DNA of 64,000 nt from Streptomyces tuirus (GTDB lineage: Bacteria; Actinomycetota; Actinomycetes; Streptomycetales; Streptomycetaceae): NCBI GenBank assembly GCA_018195615.1, contig JAGTPG010000002.1, positions 744,001 through 808,000 of the forward strand, written 5' to 3'. Positions 55,712-64,000 of the stretch are shown here, piece by piece; position 1 is the stretch's first letter, and every line of letters starts with the position of its first letter. A program made the translations under genes and the position numbers. The notes under the pieces were generated by a model. The model ran no database searches. It was not told the origin of the DNA and saw only the letters and a list, made by a program, of their open reading frames with translations.

Positions 55712-56320
55712 TCATGCAACGCCCCGCGAGGCCTTCTGACGCCTCAGGGCGTACATACCGGTACCGGCCACCGCCAGCACCGCGAGCCCGCCGGCGGTGA
55801 TCCCGGGCGCTGAGGCGAGTGCGCCGCCACCGGTGTGCATCCCGCCGCGCGGCTTGTCGTGCTCGCCCTGCCAGGAGCCCTTCTCGTGGTCGTCGTCCTT
55901 GCCGTGCTCGTCGTCCTTGCCGTAATCGTCGCGCTTGTCGCCCCAGGAGTCCTTGCCCTGCGCGTCGTGCTTGCCGTACTCGTCCTGCTTGTCGCCCCAC
56001 GAGTCCTTGCCCTGCTCGTCGCCGTAGGGGTCACCGTCCTGCTTGTCGCCCCAGGAGTCCTCGCCCTGCTCGTCCTTGTAGGTGTCCTCGTCGTGCTTGG
56101 TGTTGTCCCAGTCGTCGTTCGACGCCACGGACAGCGCTCCGCCACCCGTGTGTACCCCGCCGCGCGGCGCGTCGTGTTCGCCGTCCTTGTGGTGCTCCTT
56201 GCTGTAGGAACTGTTGTCGTGGTCCCGGTCACCCATCGCCTCGGCACAGGCGGCGGGTGCGGCGATCGCTAGGGCGGCCGTGGCCGTGGCCGTCGCGAGC
56301 AGCATGCGGGCAGAGCGCAT
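55712..56320 (-). CDS. Secreted repeat-rich surface protein, likely sortase partner
   Basis: A 202-residue exported protein. Signal peptide MLLATATATAALAIAAPAACA; a highly charged low-complexity middle; then a C-terminal hydrophobic helix (AGGLAVLAVAGTGMYAL) and an RRQK tail, the plan of a sortase substrate. No LPxTG is present. The motif PRGG(V/M)HTGGGAL occurs twice, near residue 53 and just before the terminal helix, and could be the sorting or structural signal. Repeats of DSWGDKQD fill the middle. Co-encoding with the class F sortase supports wall attachment; the target sequence is inferred. Confidence 0.75.
   Translation of the reverse strand: MRSARMLLATATATAALAIAAPAACAEAMGDRDHDNSSYSKEHHKDGEHDAPRGGVHTGGGALSVASNDDWDNTKHDEDTYKDEQGEDSWGDKQDGDPYGDEQGKDSWGDKQDEYGKHDAQGKDSWGDKRDDYGKDDEHGKDDDHEKGSWQGEHDKPRGGMHTGGGALASAPGITAGGLAVLAVAGTGMYALRRQKASRGVA
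55917..56075 (-). repeat. Degenerate DSWGDKQD-coding repeats
   Basis: At least three clear copies of a roughly 50-70 base unit encode KDSWGDKQD or KDSWGDKRD separated by Gly/Asp-rich spacers (EYGKHDAQG, DPYGDEQG). They form the acidic, probably disordered or ion-binding middle of the surface protein. Confidence 0.7.
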
Positions 56321-56584
56321 CGGTGAGTCCTTCCGTCACGGGCCGGGCAGCTGACGCCTCGCCAGCTCACAAGACCCGGCCGACGTGAACCACCGTCAGT
56401 CATGCCGGGCCGTCCCACCATCCGGATCGTTCACACGGGTTACGGCAGCACCCTGACGGCGGCACCCGGCTGCCCTCCGCCGCGCCGGAAAGATCGCAAC
56501 CTCTCCCCCGCCGCGGCCGTCTCCTACAGCGACGACACAGGGGGCGAGAACTGCTCTCCCCCGAACCATCCGCGGGAGGCGCTC

Positions 56585-57085
56585 ATGGCCATGGTCGGCC
56601 TGTTCTGGATCGGCGAGGACTCGGTGTACGTAGGGGCCGAGCCCGCGGGAGCGGCCTCCGGAGTGCGACTGTCCCGGGACGGCGTCGAGGCGCCGGGCGT
56701 CGGCGAGGGCAGGTTCTGGACCTGGGACGAGGTGGTCCGGATCGAGACGCACGACGTGCCCGTGCGGTCCGGGGTGCGACGGCTGGCGTCCATGGCGTTC
56801 GACGCCGCGCTCGTCGCGGTCACGGGGGACGGCGACCTGCCGCCCGCCTTCTCGGTGGAGGTGGCGACGGCGGAGGAGAGCGTCCGGGTCGATGTGCTCG
56901 CGGCCGTCGCCGGAGGGATCTACCTGCCGTCCGAGTACGAGCTCTCCACGACCCTCCTCCAGCGGCTGGCCGGCGGCGGCGCCGAGATCGCCGACCTCCT
57001 CGCGTGGGGCCGTGACCACGCGGCCGAGGGCACTCCGCCGCGCGAGGAGCGGGAGGCGCTGCTGCGGAAGTGGGCCGGGGCGTAG
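56585..57085 (+). CDS. Protein of unknown function
   Basis: A 166-residue soluble protein of a type common in Streptomyces but not assigned to a family here. It starts MAMVGLFWIGEDSVYVGAEP, has alternating strands (GVRLSRDGVEAPGVG, FSVEVATAEESVRVDVLAA), and ends with helices (REEREALLRKWAGA). The ATG with GGGAGGCG upstream is favoured; a second ATG two codons later is possible. No membrane segment or catalytic motif is visible. Confidence 0.65.
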   Translation: MAMVGLFWIGEDSVYVGAEPAGAASGVRLSRDGVEAPGVGEGRFWTWDEVVRIETHDVPVRSGVRRLASMAFDAALVAVTGDGDLPPAFSVEVATAEESVRVDVLAAVAGGIYLPSEYELSTTLLQRLAGGGAEIADLLAWGRDHAAEGTPPREEREALLRKWAGA

Positions 57086-57122
57086 CTCCGGCCCTGCGTC
57101 CGGCTCGGGCGGGGAGCACGCG

Positions 57123-57410
57123 TCAGCGTCGCCTCCCTCCCGGGCGGCCCAGGCGGGCCGGATCCGGATCGACGAGTTGGGCCGCCATGCCGACGAGGAC
57201 GAGTCCGGCCGCGATGAGCAGCCCCTGGGCCAGGGCGATGCCCGACCCCAGGAGGGCCACGCCGAGCGCGACCCCCCACCACGCCCCGGTACGCCGGTGC
57301 TCCCGGGGCCGGGCCGGGCGGCCGGATCTCATGGCCCGGGCGAACCTGGGGTCCTCCCGTTCGAGACGTGCTGCGAGGTCGTCCAGACGGTCGTCTTCGG
57401 ACTGGGACAC
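57123..57410 (-). CDS. DUF3040 domain membrane protein
   Basis: A 95-residue actinobacterial protein. The N-terminal cytoplasmic helix is SEDDRLDDLAARLEREDPRFARAM, the DUF3040 signature. Two membrane segments follow (WWGVALGVALLGSGIAL and GLLIAAGLVLVGMAAQLV), then a basic tail. The role is unknown; family members are widespread in Streptomyces. The GTG follows GGGAGAAG. Confidence 0.85.
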   Translation of the reverse strand: MSQSEDDRLDDLAARLEREDPRFARAMRSGRPARPREHRRTGAWWGVALGVALLGSGIALAQGLLIAAGLVLVGMAAQLVDPDPARLGRPGGRRR

Positions 57411-57629
57411 GGCTTCTCCCTTCCGGAGCCCGTCAGCGCTTGGAGGCACGGCGCGGCCGAGGCCACGGCTGGTCCTGGGGTGTCGGGCCACGTGTGGCGC
57501 TCCCCCCTCCAGCGGCTGCCACCATCGGGCCCACCCTCATCCTTCCCGGTGGCAGCGCCGTACGAACGCCGTGCCGTGAGGCGGGTGTTCGCATGCGAGG
57601 AGGGGTGGTGCCACGGATGGCGGTACGTG

Positions 57630-58129
57630 GTGCCCTTGTTCCGGCGGATCTTCCCGCTGCTGCGTCCGGGACGGCGCCCGGCGGTCGGAGGGCAGGCCGA
57701 CGTCGCCGAGCCGATCCCGACCTTCGACACCCTGTTCGACCGCCGGGAGGACGGGCGGGCCACCGGCAGCGCCCGGGTGCTGTCCGCCCAGGAGGCCGAG
57801 CGGCGCCGCATCGCCCAGGAGCTGCACGACGAGGCCAGCCAGACCCGCACCGCCGTCCTGCGGGAACTCGGGCGAGTGGCCGGTCACGCCCCGCCCGGCA
57901 CGCCGAGCCGGTGCTGCGGCGGGCCGCAGTGGGCGTGGAGCTGTGCGTGCGCGACGACGGCCGAGGCCTCGATAGCGCGCCGGAGGGGCCGACATCCGGG
58001 GTATGCGTGCACGGGGCGCTGCTCGTCGGCGCGGACCCCGGCCCGGGCCCCGGCCCGGCGGGAGGCGCCGAGGTCCGCCCGGCTGTCCCTGTCCCCGTAC
58101 GCGATCCCGACCGGAACGGCAGGTCATGA
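57630..58129 (+). pseudogene. NarL-type histidine kinase remnant
   Basis: Only parts of a HisKA_3 sensor kinase survive. The dimerisation box is clear (SAQEAERRRIAQELHDEASQT, phosphoacceptor His), preceded by a HAMP end (IPTFDTLF). The text then jumps to VGVELCVRDDGRGLDSAPE, the start of the ATPase domain, skipping at least 50 residues, and ends soon after in broken frames. No membrane helices precede it. The stop overlaps the following regulator start (ATGA), as in an intact kinase-regulator pair. Confidence 0.75.
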
Positions 58130-58208
58130 CCGACGCCTCCCCACACGCATCCTGCTCGCCGACGACCACGCCCTGGTCGATCGAACCCTGAACCCGAGCG
58201 CGCTCTAG
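58126..58208 (+). pseudogene. Truncated response-regulator remnant
   Basis: After adding one C near 58140 the frame reads MTDASPTRILLADDHALV, the opening of a NarL-type receiver domain with its acidic pair. It then stops within about ten codons. The phosphoacceptor Asp and the whole output domain are absent. It belongs with the kinase remnant. Confidence 0.72.
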
Positions 58209-59487
58209 CGTTCGGCCTCGGCGGGCAGAGCGGCGGGCGCGGGTGGTGCGCTCTCGCCCCGAGTTCGCCCTGGGGTTCGGGCCCGGTGCCGTACGACCGG
58301 CGCGGGCGGCCGGGCATGAGCTCCCGGCCCGCCCGGAGTGCGCGGGCGAGCAGGTGCGCGCGTCCGGCGGCGATGGGGCCGAGGATGGCGAGGACCAGGA
58401 CGTACCCGGCGATGAACGGGGCGAGTCGGTCGTCCAGTCCGGCGCCGGCGGCCATGGCGGCCAGGATCAGCGCGAACTCCCCGCGGGCCACGAGGGTGGT
58501 GGCGATCTCGGCGGCGGGATCCGCGCCGTAGCGGTACACGCGGGCGACGAGGAGTCCCGCGGCGACGTTCATGACGACGGTCAGGGCTGCCGCCGCGGTG
58601 ACCGGTCCGACGACGGACACGATGTCGCCGGGGTCGATGGAGAGCCCGAAGGCGAAGAAGAAGATCGCCGCGAAGGCGTCGCGCAGCGGATGCACCAGTT
58701 CCCTGATGCGTGGGCCGGAGGGCGTGCCGGCCAGGATCAGGCCGACCATGAACGCGCCGATGGCGTCGGCGACGCCGAGGGTCTCGGCGACTCCCGCCAC
58801 GAGGACGGCGGCGCCGAGGAAGCTGATGACGAGCAGTTCGCTGTCGCGGGTGACGACGAGACGCCCGGCCGGCCGGGTGCCGTAGCGGGCCGCGGCGGCC
58901 AGCACCAGCAGGAAGCCGAAGGCCTTCGCGCCCTGGAGGACCATGTCCCCGACGCCCTGGGCGCCGCTGATGACCGGCTGGAGCGCGGCGAGGTACAGCG
59001 CGAGGAAGATGTCCTCGACGACGATGACGCCCAGGATGAGCCGTGTCTCCGGGCGCCCGATGCGGCCCAGGTCGATGAGGATCTTGGTGACGATGGCGGA
59101 CGAGGAGATCCCCAGGACACCGGCGGCGACCAGCGCCTCCCGGACACCCCAGCCCAGGGCGAACCCGAAGGCCAGACCCGCCCCGACGTTGAGCAGCAGA
59201 TAGATCCCGCCCGCCGTCAGCAGGCGCCGGCCGCCGCTCTTGAGGTCGTCGAGGTGGAATTCCAGGCCCAGGTAGAACAGCAGCAGCACCAGGCCGAGCG
59301 CGGAGAGCATCTCGAAGTCGTGTGCGTCCTCGACGATGACCAGGCCCGGGGTGTGCGGGCCGAGGAGGATGCCCGCGAGCATGAACAGCGGAATGGTCGG
59401 CAGTCCGATCCTGCCGCCAAGGCGGGCGAGGAAGGCGGCGGCGAGGAAGGCGCCGCCCATGGCGAGGAGGCTGTCAGCGTGTCCCAC
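58205..59487 (-). CDS. CPA2-family cation:proton antiporter (frameshift at 3' end)
   Basis: A restored 427-residue membrane protein with about 12 helices. Signatures: GLPTIPLFMLAGILLGPHTPG, FEMLSALGLVLLLFYLGLEFHLDDL, GVLGISSSAIVTKILIDLG, VVEDIFLALYLAALQP and GEFALILAAMAAGAG, all of the KefB/CPA2 type without an attached RCK domain. It exchanges K+ or Na+ for protons. A missing G in the GGGG near 58257 shifts the frame past the natural stop at 58205-58207 and would add over 250 spurious residues. The correct tail is GESAPPAPAALPAEAER. Confidence 0.88.
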
Positions 59488-59662
59488 GGGTCACCGCCTT
59501 CGTGGGCGCGCAGGGGGCGGATCGTTTCACCGTGCGGGGATGGATAGGGGCTCCTCCTTCAAGGGGGCTTCGACGGGCAGCGTCGTCTCGCCTCTCGGCG
59601 CATCCGAGGCCGCGGCCATGACAAGCGGCGGGAAAGCCTCGGCGACGCTGCCAGCCTCACAC

Positions 59663-59691
59663 GGGCACCGGTGGCGTCACCATCGGTGCCC
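59663..59691 (-). terminator. Hairpin after the isomerase gene
   Basis: GGGCACCG and CGGTGCCC pair, with an inner TGG/CCA extension and a short loop. It lies 41 bp beyond the isomerase stop and before the antiporter, acting as a likely terminator. Confidence 0.6.
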
Positions 59692-59731
59692 GCACCCATT
59701 CCCGGGTGGGGACGACACCCATGTCCCCCGG

Positions 59732-61194
59732 TCACACCTGCCGGTGGTCGATGCCCAGCAGGCTCGCCGCCGCCCGGAAGTCGGCCCCGTGGTGGCCGAT
59801 CGCGAGGGACCAGTGGTGGCCGACGCCCGTGGCGCTCCACGCGTCGACCCACTCGCCGGGGTCGCGGCCGAAGTCGACCCGGCTGGTGGTGTTGCCGATC
59901 TCCAGCAGCGGTCCCGGGACGACGGTGCCCTCGGAGGTGACGAAGGACAGGCTGCCATCGGCGTCCTGGCCGAGGCCGAGCAGGGTGACGGGTCCGTGCT
60001 GGACGTCGAACTCCACGCTCACGCCCCAGCCGCGCTTGCCGTGGTAGACGCCGAGCCCGCGCAGCAAGGGGTCGCGGGCGCTGACCGCGAGGTGGGCGGG
60101 CCCGTCGTGGCCCATCTCCACCACGCCGTCCTCGAAGTCGAGGGCCTGGATCTCGGTGAAGGAGCCTCCGGCACCGACACTCTGGGAGGCCAACTGGGCG
60201 ACGGACGTGCGCAGTTCGTACTCCCCGGCCGCCGGCACGCCCCGGGCCGTGAGCAGGGAGGCGCCCAGGATCATGCCGGCGCCGAGCCGCTCGTGCAGTT
60301 CGCCGTCGAGGCCACGGTGGTAGTACGCGAGGCTGTCGAGCTCGAAGTCCGCCACGAGCCGGTCCAGTGCGACCGAGACGGTCGCGCCCCAGGCGAAGTC
60401 CTCTTCCACCACACTGTCGTCGAGGGTGAAGACCTGCCGGGCGAGCGCCATCCGCTCCCGGGTCTCCGCCTCGGTCACGCGTTCCACCCGGTGCCGCAGG
60501 TCGTCGAACTCCAGCACCTCCACGTGCGAGCCGAACGTGGTGGACAGCAGCGTGGGGTCGGTCTGCACGTCGAGCATGCCGGGATACACATGCCCCATGA
60601 GGCCGTGCCGGGCGTGCCGGAGCGCGGCGCGGATGTGCGCGGCCCGGATCCACTGCTCGATGCGCCGCCAGGCGGACTCCTGCCGCAGCCAGCCCGACAC
60701 CGACCGGAAGGGGATGCCGGCGCGCCGGAAGACGTTGCCGACCTCGGGACCGGGCACTGCCCGCAGTAGGCCAGCCAGGCGCCGGTGTCGAAGGAGGCGT
60801 GGTCCATCCGCTCGGTCGGCTGCAGATCGATGACCAGCACCGGCGTGTGTGAGCGCTGTGCGATCGGCAGCACCATCGAGGAGGTGAGGTACGTCGTCAG
60901 GAACAGCACGATCAGGTCGCAGTCGGACCTGCGCAACTGCTCGGCGGCGCGGGCTCCTTCCTGGGCGTCGGAGATGAACCCGGCGTCGATCACCTCCGCG
61001 TCCAGCTGCCGGAAGCGCTCGGCGACGTAGGCGGCGGACTCCTGCAGCTGCGGGAGGAGTCCGGGGAACTGCGGCCAGTAGGTGCCGAGTCCGCCGGCGA
61101 CCAGTCCGACGCGGGTGCGGCGCCGGGTGACCGGCGGGAGCAGGTCGTGCAGGGCGGCGGTCCGTACGGCCGTGCGGTCCGCGGTCGTTGCCAT
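59732..61194 (-). CDS. L-fucose/arabinose isomerase family protein (COG2407) (frameshift)
   Basis: A restored 487-residue cytoplasmic protein. The N-terminal domain begins TRVGLVAGGLGTYWPQFPG and has CDLIVLFLTTYLTSSMVLPIA; the C-terminal catalytic part includes EDFAWGATVSVALDRLVADFELDSLAYYHRG, and DPGEWVDAWSATGVGHHWSLAIGHHG supplies the His ligands for a divalent metal. Members interconvert aldoses and ketoses such as fucose, arabinose or related deoxysugars. The frame break near 60757 (CGQCPVPEVGNVFRRAGIPFR) is fixed by one C. The gene lies 15 bases after the MFS gene in the same direction. Confidence 0.85.
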
Positions 61195-61209
61195 GGGCGG
61201 TGCTCCTTG

Positions 61210-62494
61210 TCAGGTCTGCTGCGGCTCGGTGCTGGCGACGCGCAGGTCCGCTCTGTCACGCAGCGCGCCGGTGGAACGCGGGACCAGGACGCGGATGATG
61301 AACGCGCCGGCGAACGCCGCCGCCGTCATGCAGGCGGTGATGGTCCAGAGCAGGACGGACGGGCTGTAGTCGAGCAGGGCCGGGGTGAAGAAGGCGGCGA
61401 CCGCGTAGACCGCGCGCGACAGGGCGTAGGTGAACCCCTGGGTGGTGCCGCGGGTGTCCGGGGCAGCGTGAGCTGTGACCAGACCTTGTAGTTGGCCTCG
61501 CCCGCGAAGGGGTTGGAGAGCTGGTAGAGGACGAAGAACACGAGCATGCCGACCAGGGCCCCGGCCGTCAGTGAGGCGATGACGAAGGCGAGGATCTGCA
61601 CGACGGCGGCCACGTAGAACAGCCGGTCGCGCCAGGGGGTGTCGGCGAACCGGACGAAGGCGATGGTCAGCAGTACACCGATCGGGATGAAGGCCAGGTT
61701 GATGCCGGTGGCCAGGCTCTGCGAGGCGTCGCTGACGGTGACGAGCAGATACGTGCCGAACTGGCCGAAGGTGTTGGCGCCGAGGCCCCAGGTGACGTAG
61801 AAGACGAATGTCGCGGCCATCGGCAGCAGGGCGGCCCGCGTCCACACGTTCCTGAGCGCGATGCCGCTCGGGCCCGCTCCTCCTCGGTGCCGGCAGGCTC
61901 GTCGTCCTCGTACTCGCCGGACAGCTTGAGCCGGGAGCGCATGGCCCAGGTGACGAGCGCGGCCACGGCCAGCTGACCGGTGATGAGCCGGGCCCCGGTC
62001 ATGCCCGTGGTCGACAGCACGAAGCCGAGGAAGATGGCGACGGCGATGCCCAGCATCCACATGACCTGGGTGAAGGCGACGAGCCTGCCGCGGGCCCAGG
62101 AGGGAGCGGCGTCCGAGACGACGGCCAGTGACGTGGGCAGGTCGGCGCCGGCCGCGAGTCCGGCGACGAGGACGCCGACCAGCAGCGTGAGGTCGTCCGG
62201 GGCCAGCGTGATGACGATGGCGCCGAGCGCGAAGCAGAAGATGTCCCAGTTGTAGACGCGGCGGCGCCCGAAGAGGTCGGCGAGCCGGCCGCCGACCAGG
62301 GACCCGACGGCGATGCAGCCGGTGACGATCGCGCTGATCGCGCCGGCCATCCACACGCCCATGTCGTAACTGTCGCGGTAGATGGCCAGGTTGACGGAGA
62401 TGCTGACGATCAGCCCGGCGTCGAGGTAGGAGGCCATGCCCGACAGGGCGGCGGCCTTCCAGAGCTGCTTGGGGATGGGGCGGTTACCGGCCAT
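61210..62494 (-). CDS. MFS sugar transporter (two frameshifts)
   Basis: A restored 428-residue permease with about 12 helices. The loop-2 signature GGRLADLFGRRRVYNWD and the paired motif ARGRLVAFTQVMWMLG are typical of the sugar-porter type. A cytoplasmic Glu/Asp-rich loop (SGEYEDDEPAGTEEE) separates the halves. Breaks near 61880 (RARSGIALRNVWTRAALLP) and 61475 (TLPPDTRGTTQGFTYALSRAV) each need one base. It probably imports the sugar used by the isomerase encoded next. Its promoter region has a -35/-10 pair with a LacI-type operator. Confidence 0.86.
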
Positions 62495-62547
62495 GATGCG
62501 ACTCCGTCGTCTGGTGACATCGCGGTTCCGGGTGCCTGGTCGCAGCG

Positions 62548-62576
62548 AATATAGGGCGAGAAAAACGTTGCAACAA
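62548..62576 (-). promoter_or_regulatory. Promoter with LacI-type operator for the MFS gene
   Basis: On the minus strand, TTGTTG and TATATT are spaced 17 bp apart. Between them lies GCAACGTT with a TTGCAA/AACGTT palindromic core, a LacI-like site. Transcription would run into the MFS gene. Confidence 0.55.
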
Positions 62577-62670
62577 GGTGTCGTGCGGATATCGGCGCGT
62601 CCCCTTGTGGTCACGCCGCGCTGTGCTCGGATATGGCGTGACCGTTCCAGCTCGCCTACGGTGAAGGTGG

Positions 62671-62687
62671 CCTAAAAACGTTTTAGG
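62671..62687. promoter_or_regulatory. LacI-type operator before the GH106-like gene
   Basis: CCTAAAAACGTTTTAGG is a near-palindrome centred on AACGTT, 16 bp upstream of the plus-strand GTG. With the site near 62567 it could couple both directions to one repressor, which is not in the window. Confidence 0.62.
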
Positions 62688-62702
62688 GGAAGGACCGCTT
62701 CC

Positions 62703-64000
62703 GTGATCTCCCCCGCACTCCAGCAGCTGTTCGACGACCCGCCCCGCGACTTCGGCCCCGCTCCCCTGTGGTGGTGGTCGGGCGCGAAGGTCACCCGCGA
62801 GCGACTCGCCTGGCAGATGCGGGCGTTCGCGGAGGGCGGCGTGCACAACCTCGTCGTCATCAACCTGGCACCGGCCGGCCCGACGTTCGGCGCCCGGACC
62901 GACGATCCGGTCTGGTTCGGCGAGGAGTGGTGGGCGCGCTTCACCGACGCCTGCGAGATCGCCGCGGAGTTGGGCACGCACCTGTGGTTCTACGACCAGA
63001 TCGGCTTCTCGGGCGCCAACGTGCAGGGAAGCGTGACACGGAGTCACCCCCAGGCCAGGGGTGGTGCCTTGCGCTGTCGCGACGCCACCGTGCTCGGAGG
63101 GGCGGTCGTTCTGCACGATGCCGAGACCCCCCTGGCCGCGTACTCCGCGCGGGGCCGGCGCCTCGGCCTCGCCACGGACGAGCCGGGCACCGTGCGCGTC
63201 GCCGCCCCCGACGGAACCGGCGTACGGCTCGTGACCTCCGTCCCCACGGCCTTCGACTACCTGGACCCGGCCGCCGTCGGCCGGTTGATGGACGCCGTGC
63301 ACCACGAGTACGACCGGCGCGTGCCCGACCACCTGGGCACCGTCATCGCGGGCAGCTTCCAGGACGAACTGCCGGGCACGAACGCCTGGAGCCGGCGCTT
63401 CGCCGAGGAGTTCCGCGCCCGGCGCGGCTACGACCTGCTCGACCACCTTCCGGCCCTGTTCGGCGCGGACGCCACGGTCCCGGAGTCGAAAATCCGTGCC
63501 GACTACTACGCGGTCCGCGCGGAACTGACCGAGGAGGCCCTGTTCCGGCCGCTCGCGGCATGGCACCGGGAGCGCGGGATGCTGCTGGGCAGCGACCAGA
63601 GCCACCCGGCCCGCGCGGGCTACCCGGCCCAGTCGACGCAGATCTACACCGATTACTTCCGAACCCACCGCTGGTACAGCGCCGCGGCAGCGACCATCAC
63701 GGCGACGCCAAGGTGCACTCCTCCATGGCCCACCTCTACGGCCATGAGCGCGTCTGGATCGAGGCGTTCCACTCCTCCGGCTGGGGCGGCACGCTGGAGG
63801 ACACCTACCACTGGCTGCTGCCGTTCCTGCGCAGCGGTGCCAACCTGTACAACCCGCACGCCAGTTACTTCGGCACCGCCGGCGGCTGGTTCGAGTGGGC
63901 GCCGCCGTCCACGGACTGGCGCCAGCCCTATTGGCGGCAGTACCCGGCGTTCTCCCGAGCCGTGGCCCGGATCTGCTCGATCATGTCCTGGGGCGGCTAC
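62703..64000 (+). CDS. GH106-like glycoside hydrolase (partial, frameshift)
   Basis: From a GTG with GGGGAAGGA upstream the frame reads ISPALQQLFDDPPRDFGPAP, then LWWWSGAKVTRERLAWQMRA, a typical opening of GH106-like glycosidases (alpha-L-rhamnosidase type), which have a (beta/alpha)8 core. Further conserved parts are GTHLWFYDQIGFSG, IAGSFQDELPGTNAWSRRF and SSMAHLYGHERVWIEAFHSSGWGG. The frame slips near 63680 (WYSA then GSDHHGDAKVH), needing one base, and the gene runs off the window. No signal peptide is visible, so it likely acts inside the cell on an imported oligosaccharide supplied by the adjacent MFS transporter. Confidence 0.75.
   Translation, partial: MISPALQQLFDDPPRDFGPAPLWWWSGAKVTRERLAWQMRAFAEGGVHNLVVINLAPAGPTFGARTDDPVWFGEEWWARFTDACEIAAELGTHLWFYDQIGFSGANVQGSVTRSHPQARGGALRCRDATVLGGAVVLHDAETPLAAYSARGRRLGLATDEPGTVRVAAPDGTGVRLVTSVPTAFDYLDPAAVGRLMDAVHHEYDRRVPDHLGTVIAGSFQDELPGTNAWSRRFAEEFRARRGYDLLDHLPALFGADATVPESKIRADYYAVRAELTEEALFRPLAAWHRERGMLLGSDQSHPARAGYPAQSTQIYTDYFRTHRWYSAAAATITATPRCTPPWPTSTAMSASGSRRSTPPAGAARWRTPTTGCCRSCAAVPTCTTRTPVTSAPPAAGSSGRRRPRTGASPIGGSTRRSPEPWPGSARSCPGAA

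Noticed and set aside
57433..58204. Extra C-terminal domain of the antiporter
   Set aside because: The extension is low-complexity Arg/Pro/Gly sequence antisense to a kinase relic, caused by a one-base frame change.
1..64000. CRISPR array, prophage, insertion sequence, tRNA or rRNA
   Set aside because: No regularly spaced repeats, transposase or integrase motifs, or tRNA-like cloverleaf with CCA were found on reading; the short repeats seen are within coding regions.
1..64000. Secondary-metabolite gene cluster
   Set aside because: No polyketide synthase, NRPS, terpene cyclase or lanthipeptide genes are present; the single methyltransferase and acyltransferase are isolated.

Overview
The window is chromosomal DNA from a high-GC actinomycete, almost certainly Streptomyces. 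It shows strong G/C bias at third codon positions and many GTG starts. Its gene set is typical of the genus: a Spo0M-type arrestin-like protein, a PAS-GAF-SpoIIE phosphatase, a TAP-type secreted peptidase, a class F sortase, EfeUOB iron uptake, CopZ/CopA, and several LacI-controlled sugar loci. I see no rRNA, tRNA, CRISPR array, phage or insertion sequence.

Layout. 0-8.4 kb: partial SIS sugar-phosphate protein divergent from a DeoR regulator, a GH15 glucoamylase/trehalase-like enzyme, a copper block (secreted His-rich protein divergent from copZ-copA around CsoR-type operators), a methyltransferase and a PAP2 phosphatase. 8.4-15.3 kb: a phospholipase A2 remnant, then a seven-gene minus-strand catabolic operon (Gfo/Idh/MocA oxidoreductase, PmoA-like DUF6807 protein, cupin, sugar ABC transporter, YesL-like membrane protein) with a LacI-type operator and a G-quadruplex motif. 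15.6-24.1 kb: TAP-like peptidase, a multidomain SpoIIE phosphatase, an orphan CitB-type response regulator, and a tctCBA tricarboxylate transporter. 24.1-30.7 kb: an lpl-type ABC transporter with its own LacI regulator and a DUF2264 protein. 30.8-34.2 kb: Dyp peroxidase EfeB and a fused EfeU-EfeO protein behind an iron box.

35.5-48.6 kb looks like a galactomannan utilisation region. A CebR box precedes a secreted SGNH esterase-CBM2 and a GH5_8 mannanase-FN3-CBM2. These are followed by an acyltransferase, a GH36 alpha-galactosidase, a leaderless LacI gene with twin operators, an ABC transporter and a secreted CBM35 glycoside hydrolase. 48.7-51.9 kb: Spo0M, an M56 peptidase, a BlaI repressor and a TerD protein share a TCTACA-N4-TGTAGA operator. 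52-59.5 kb: a TatA-like protein, HtpG, sortase F with a repeat-rich surface protein, a DUF3040 protein, a decayed two-component pair and a CPA2 antiporter. 59.7-64 kb: a COG2407 sugar isomerase and MFS transporter divergent from a GH106-like glycoside hydrolase that runs off the window.

Reading caution: about 22 otherwise well-conserved genes, plus one gene fragment, are interrupted by one or more apparent single-base losses, mostly beside G or C runs (about 31 in all). In the genes with defined ends, restoring the inferred bases returns the whole gene to a multiple of three. This is the signature of homopolymer under-calling, so I annotate these as full-length genes with a frameshift in this sequence, not as pseudogenes. 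Only the phospholipase A2 piece, a serine-hydrolase fragment and the kinase/regulator pair look truly decayed.
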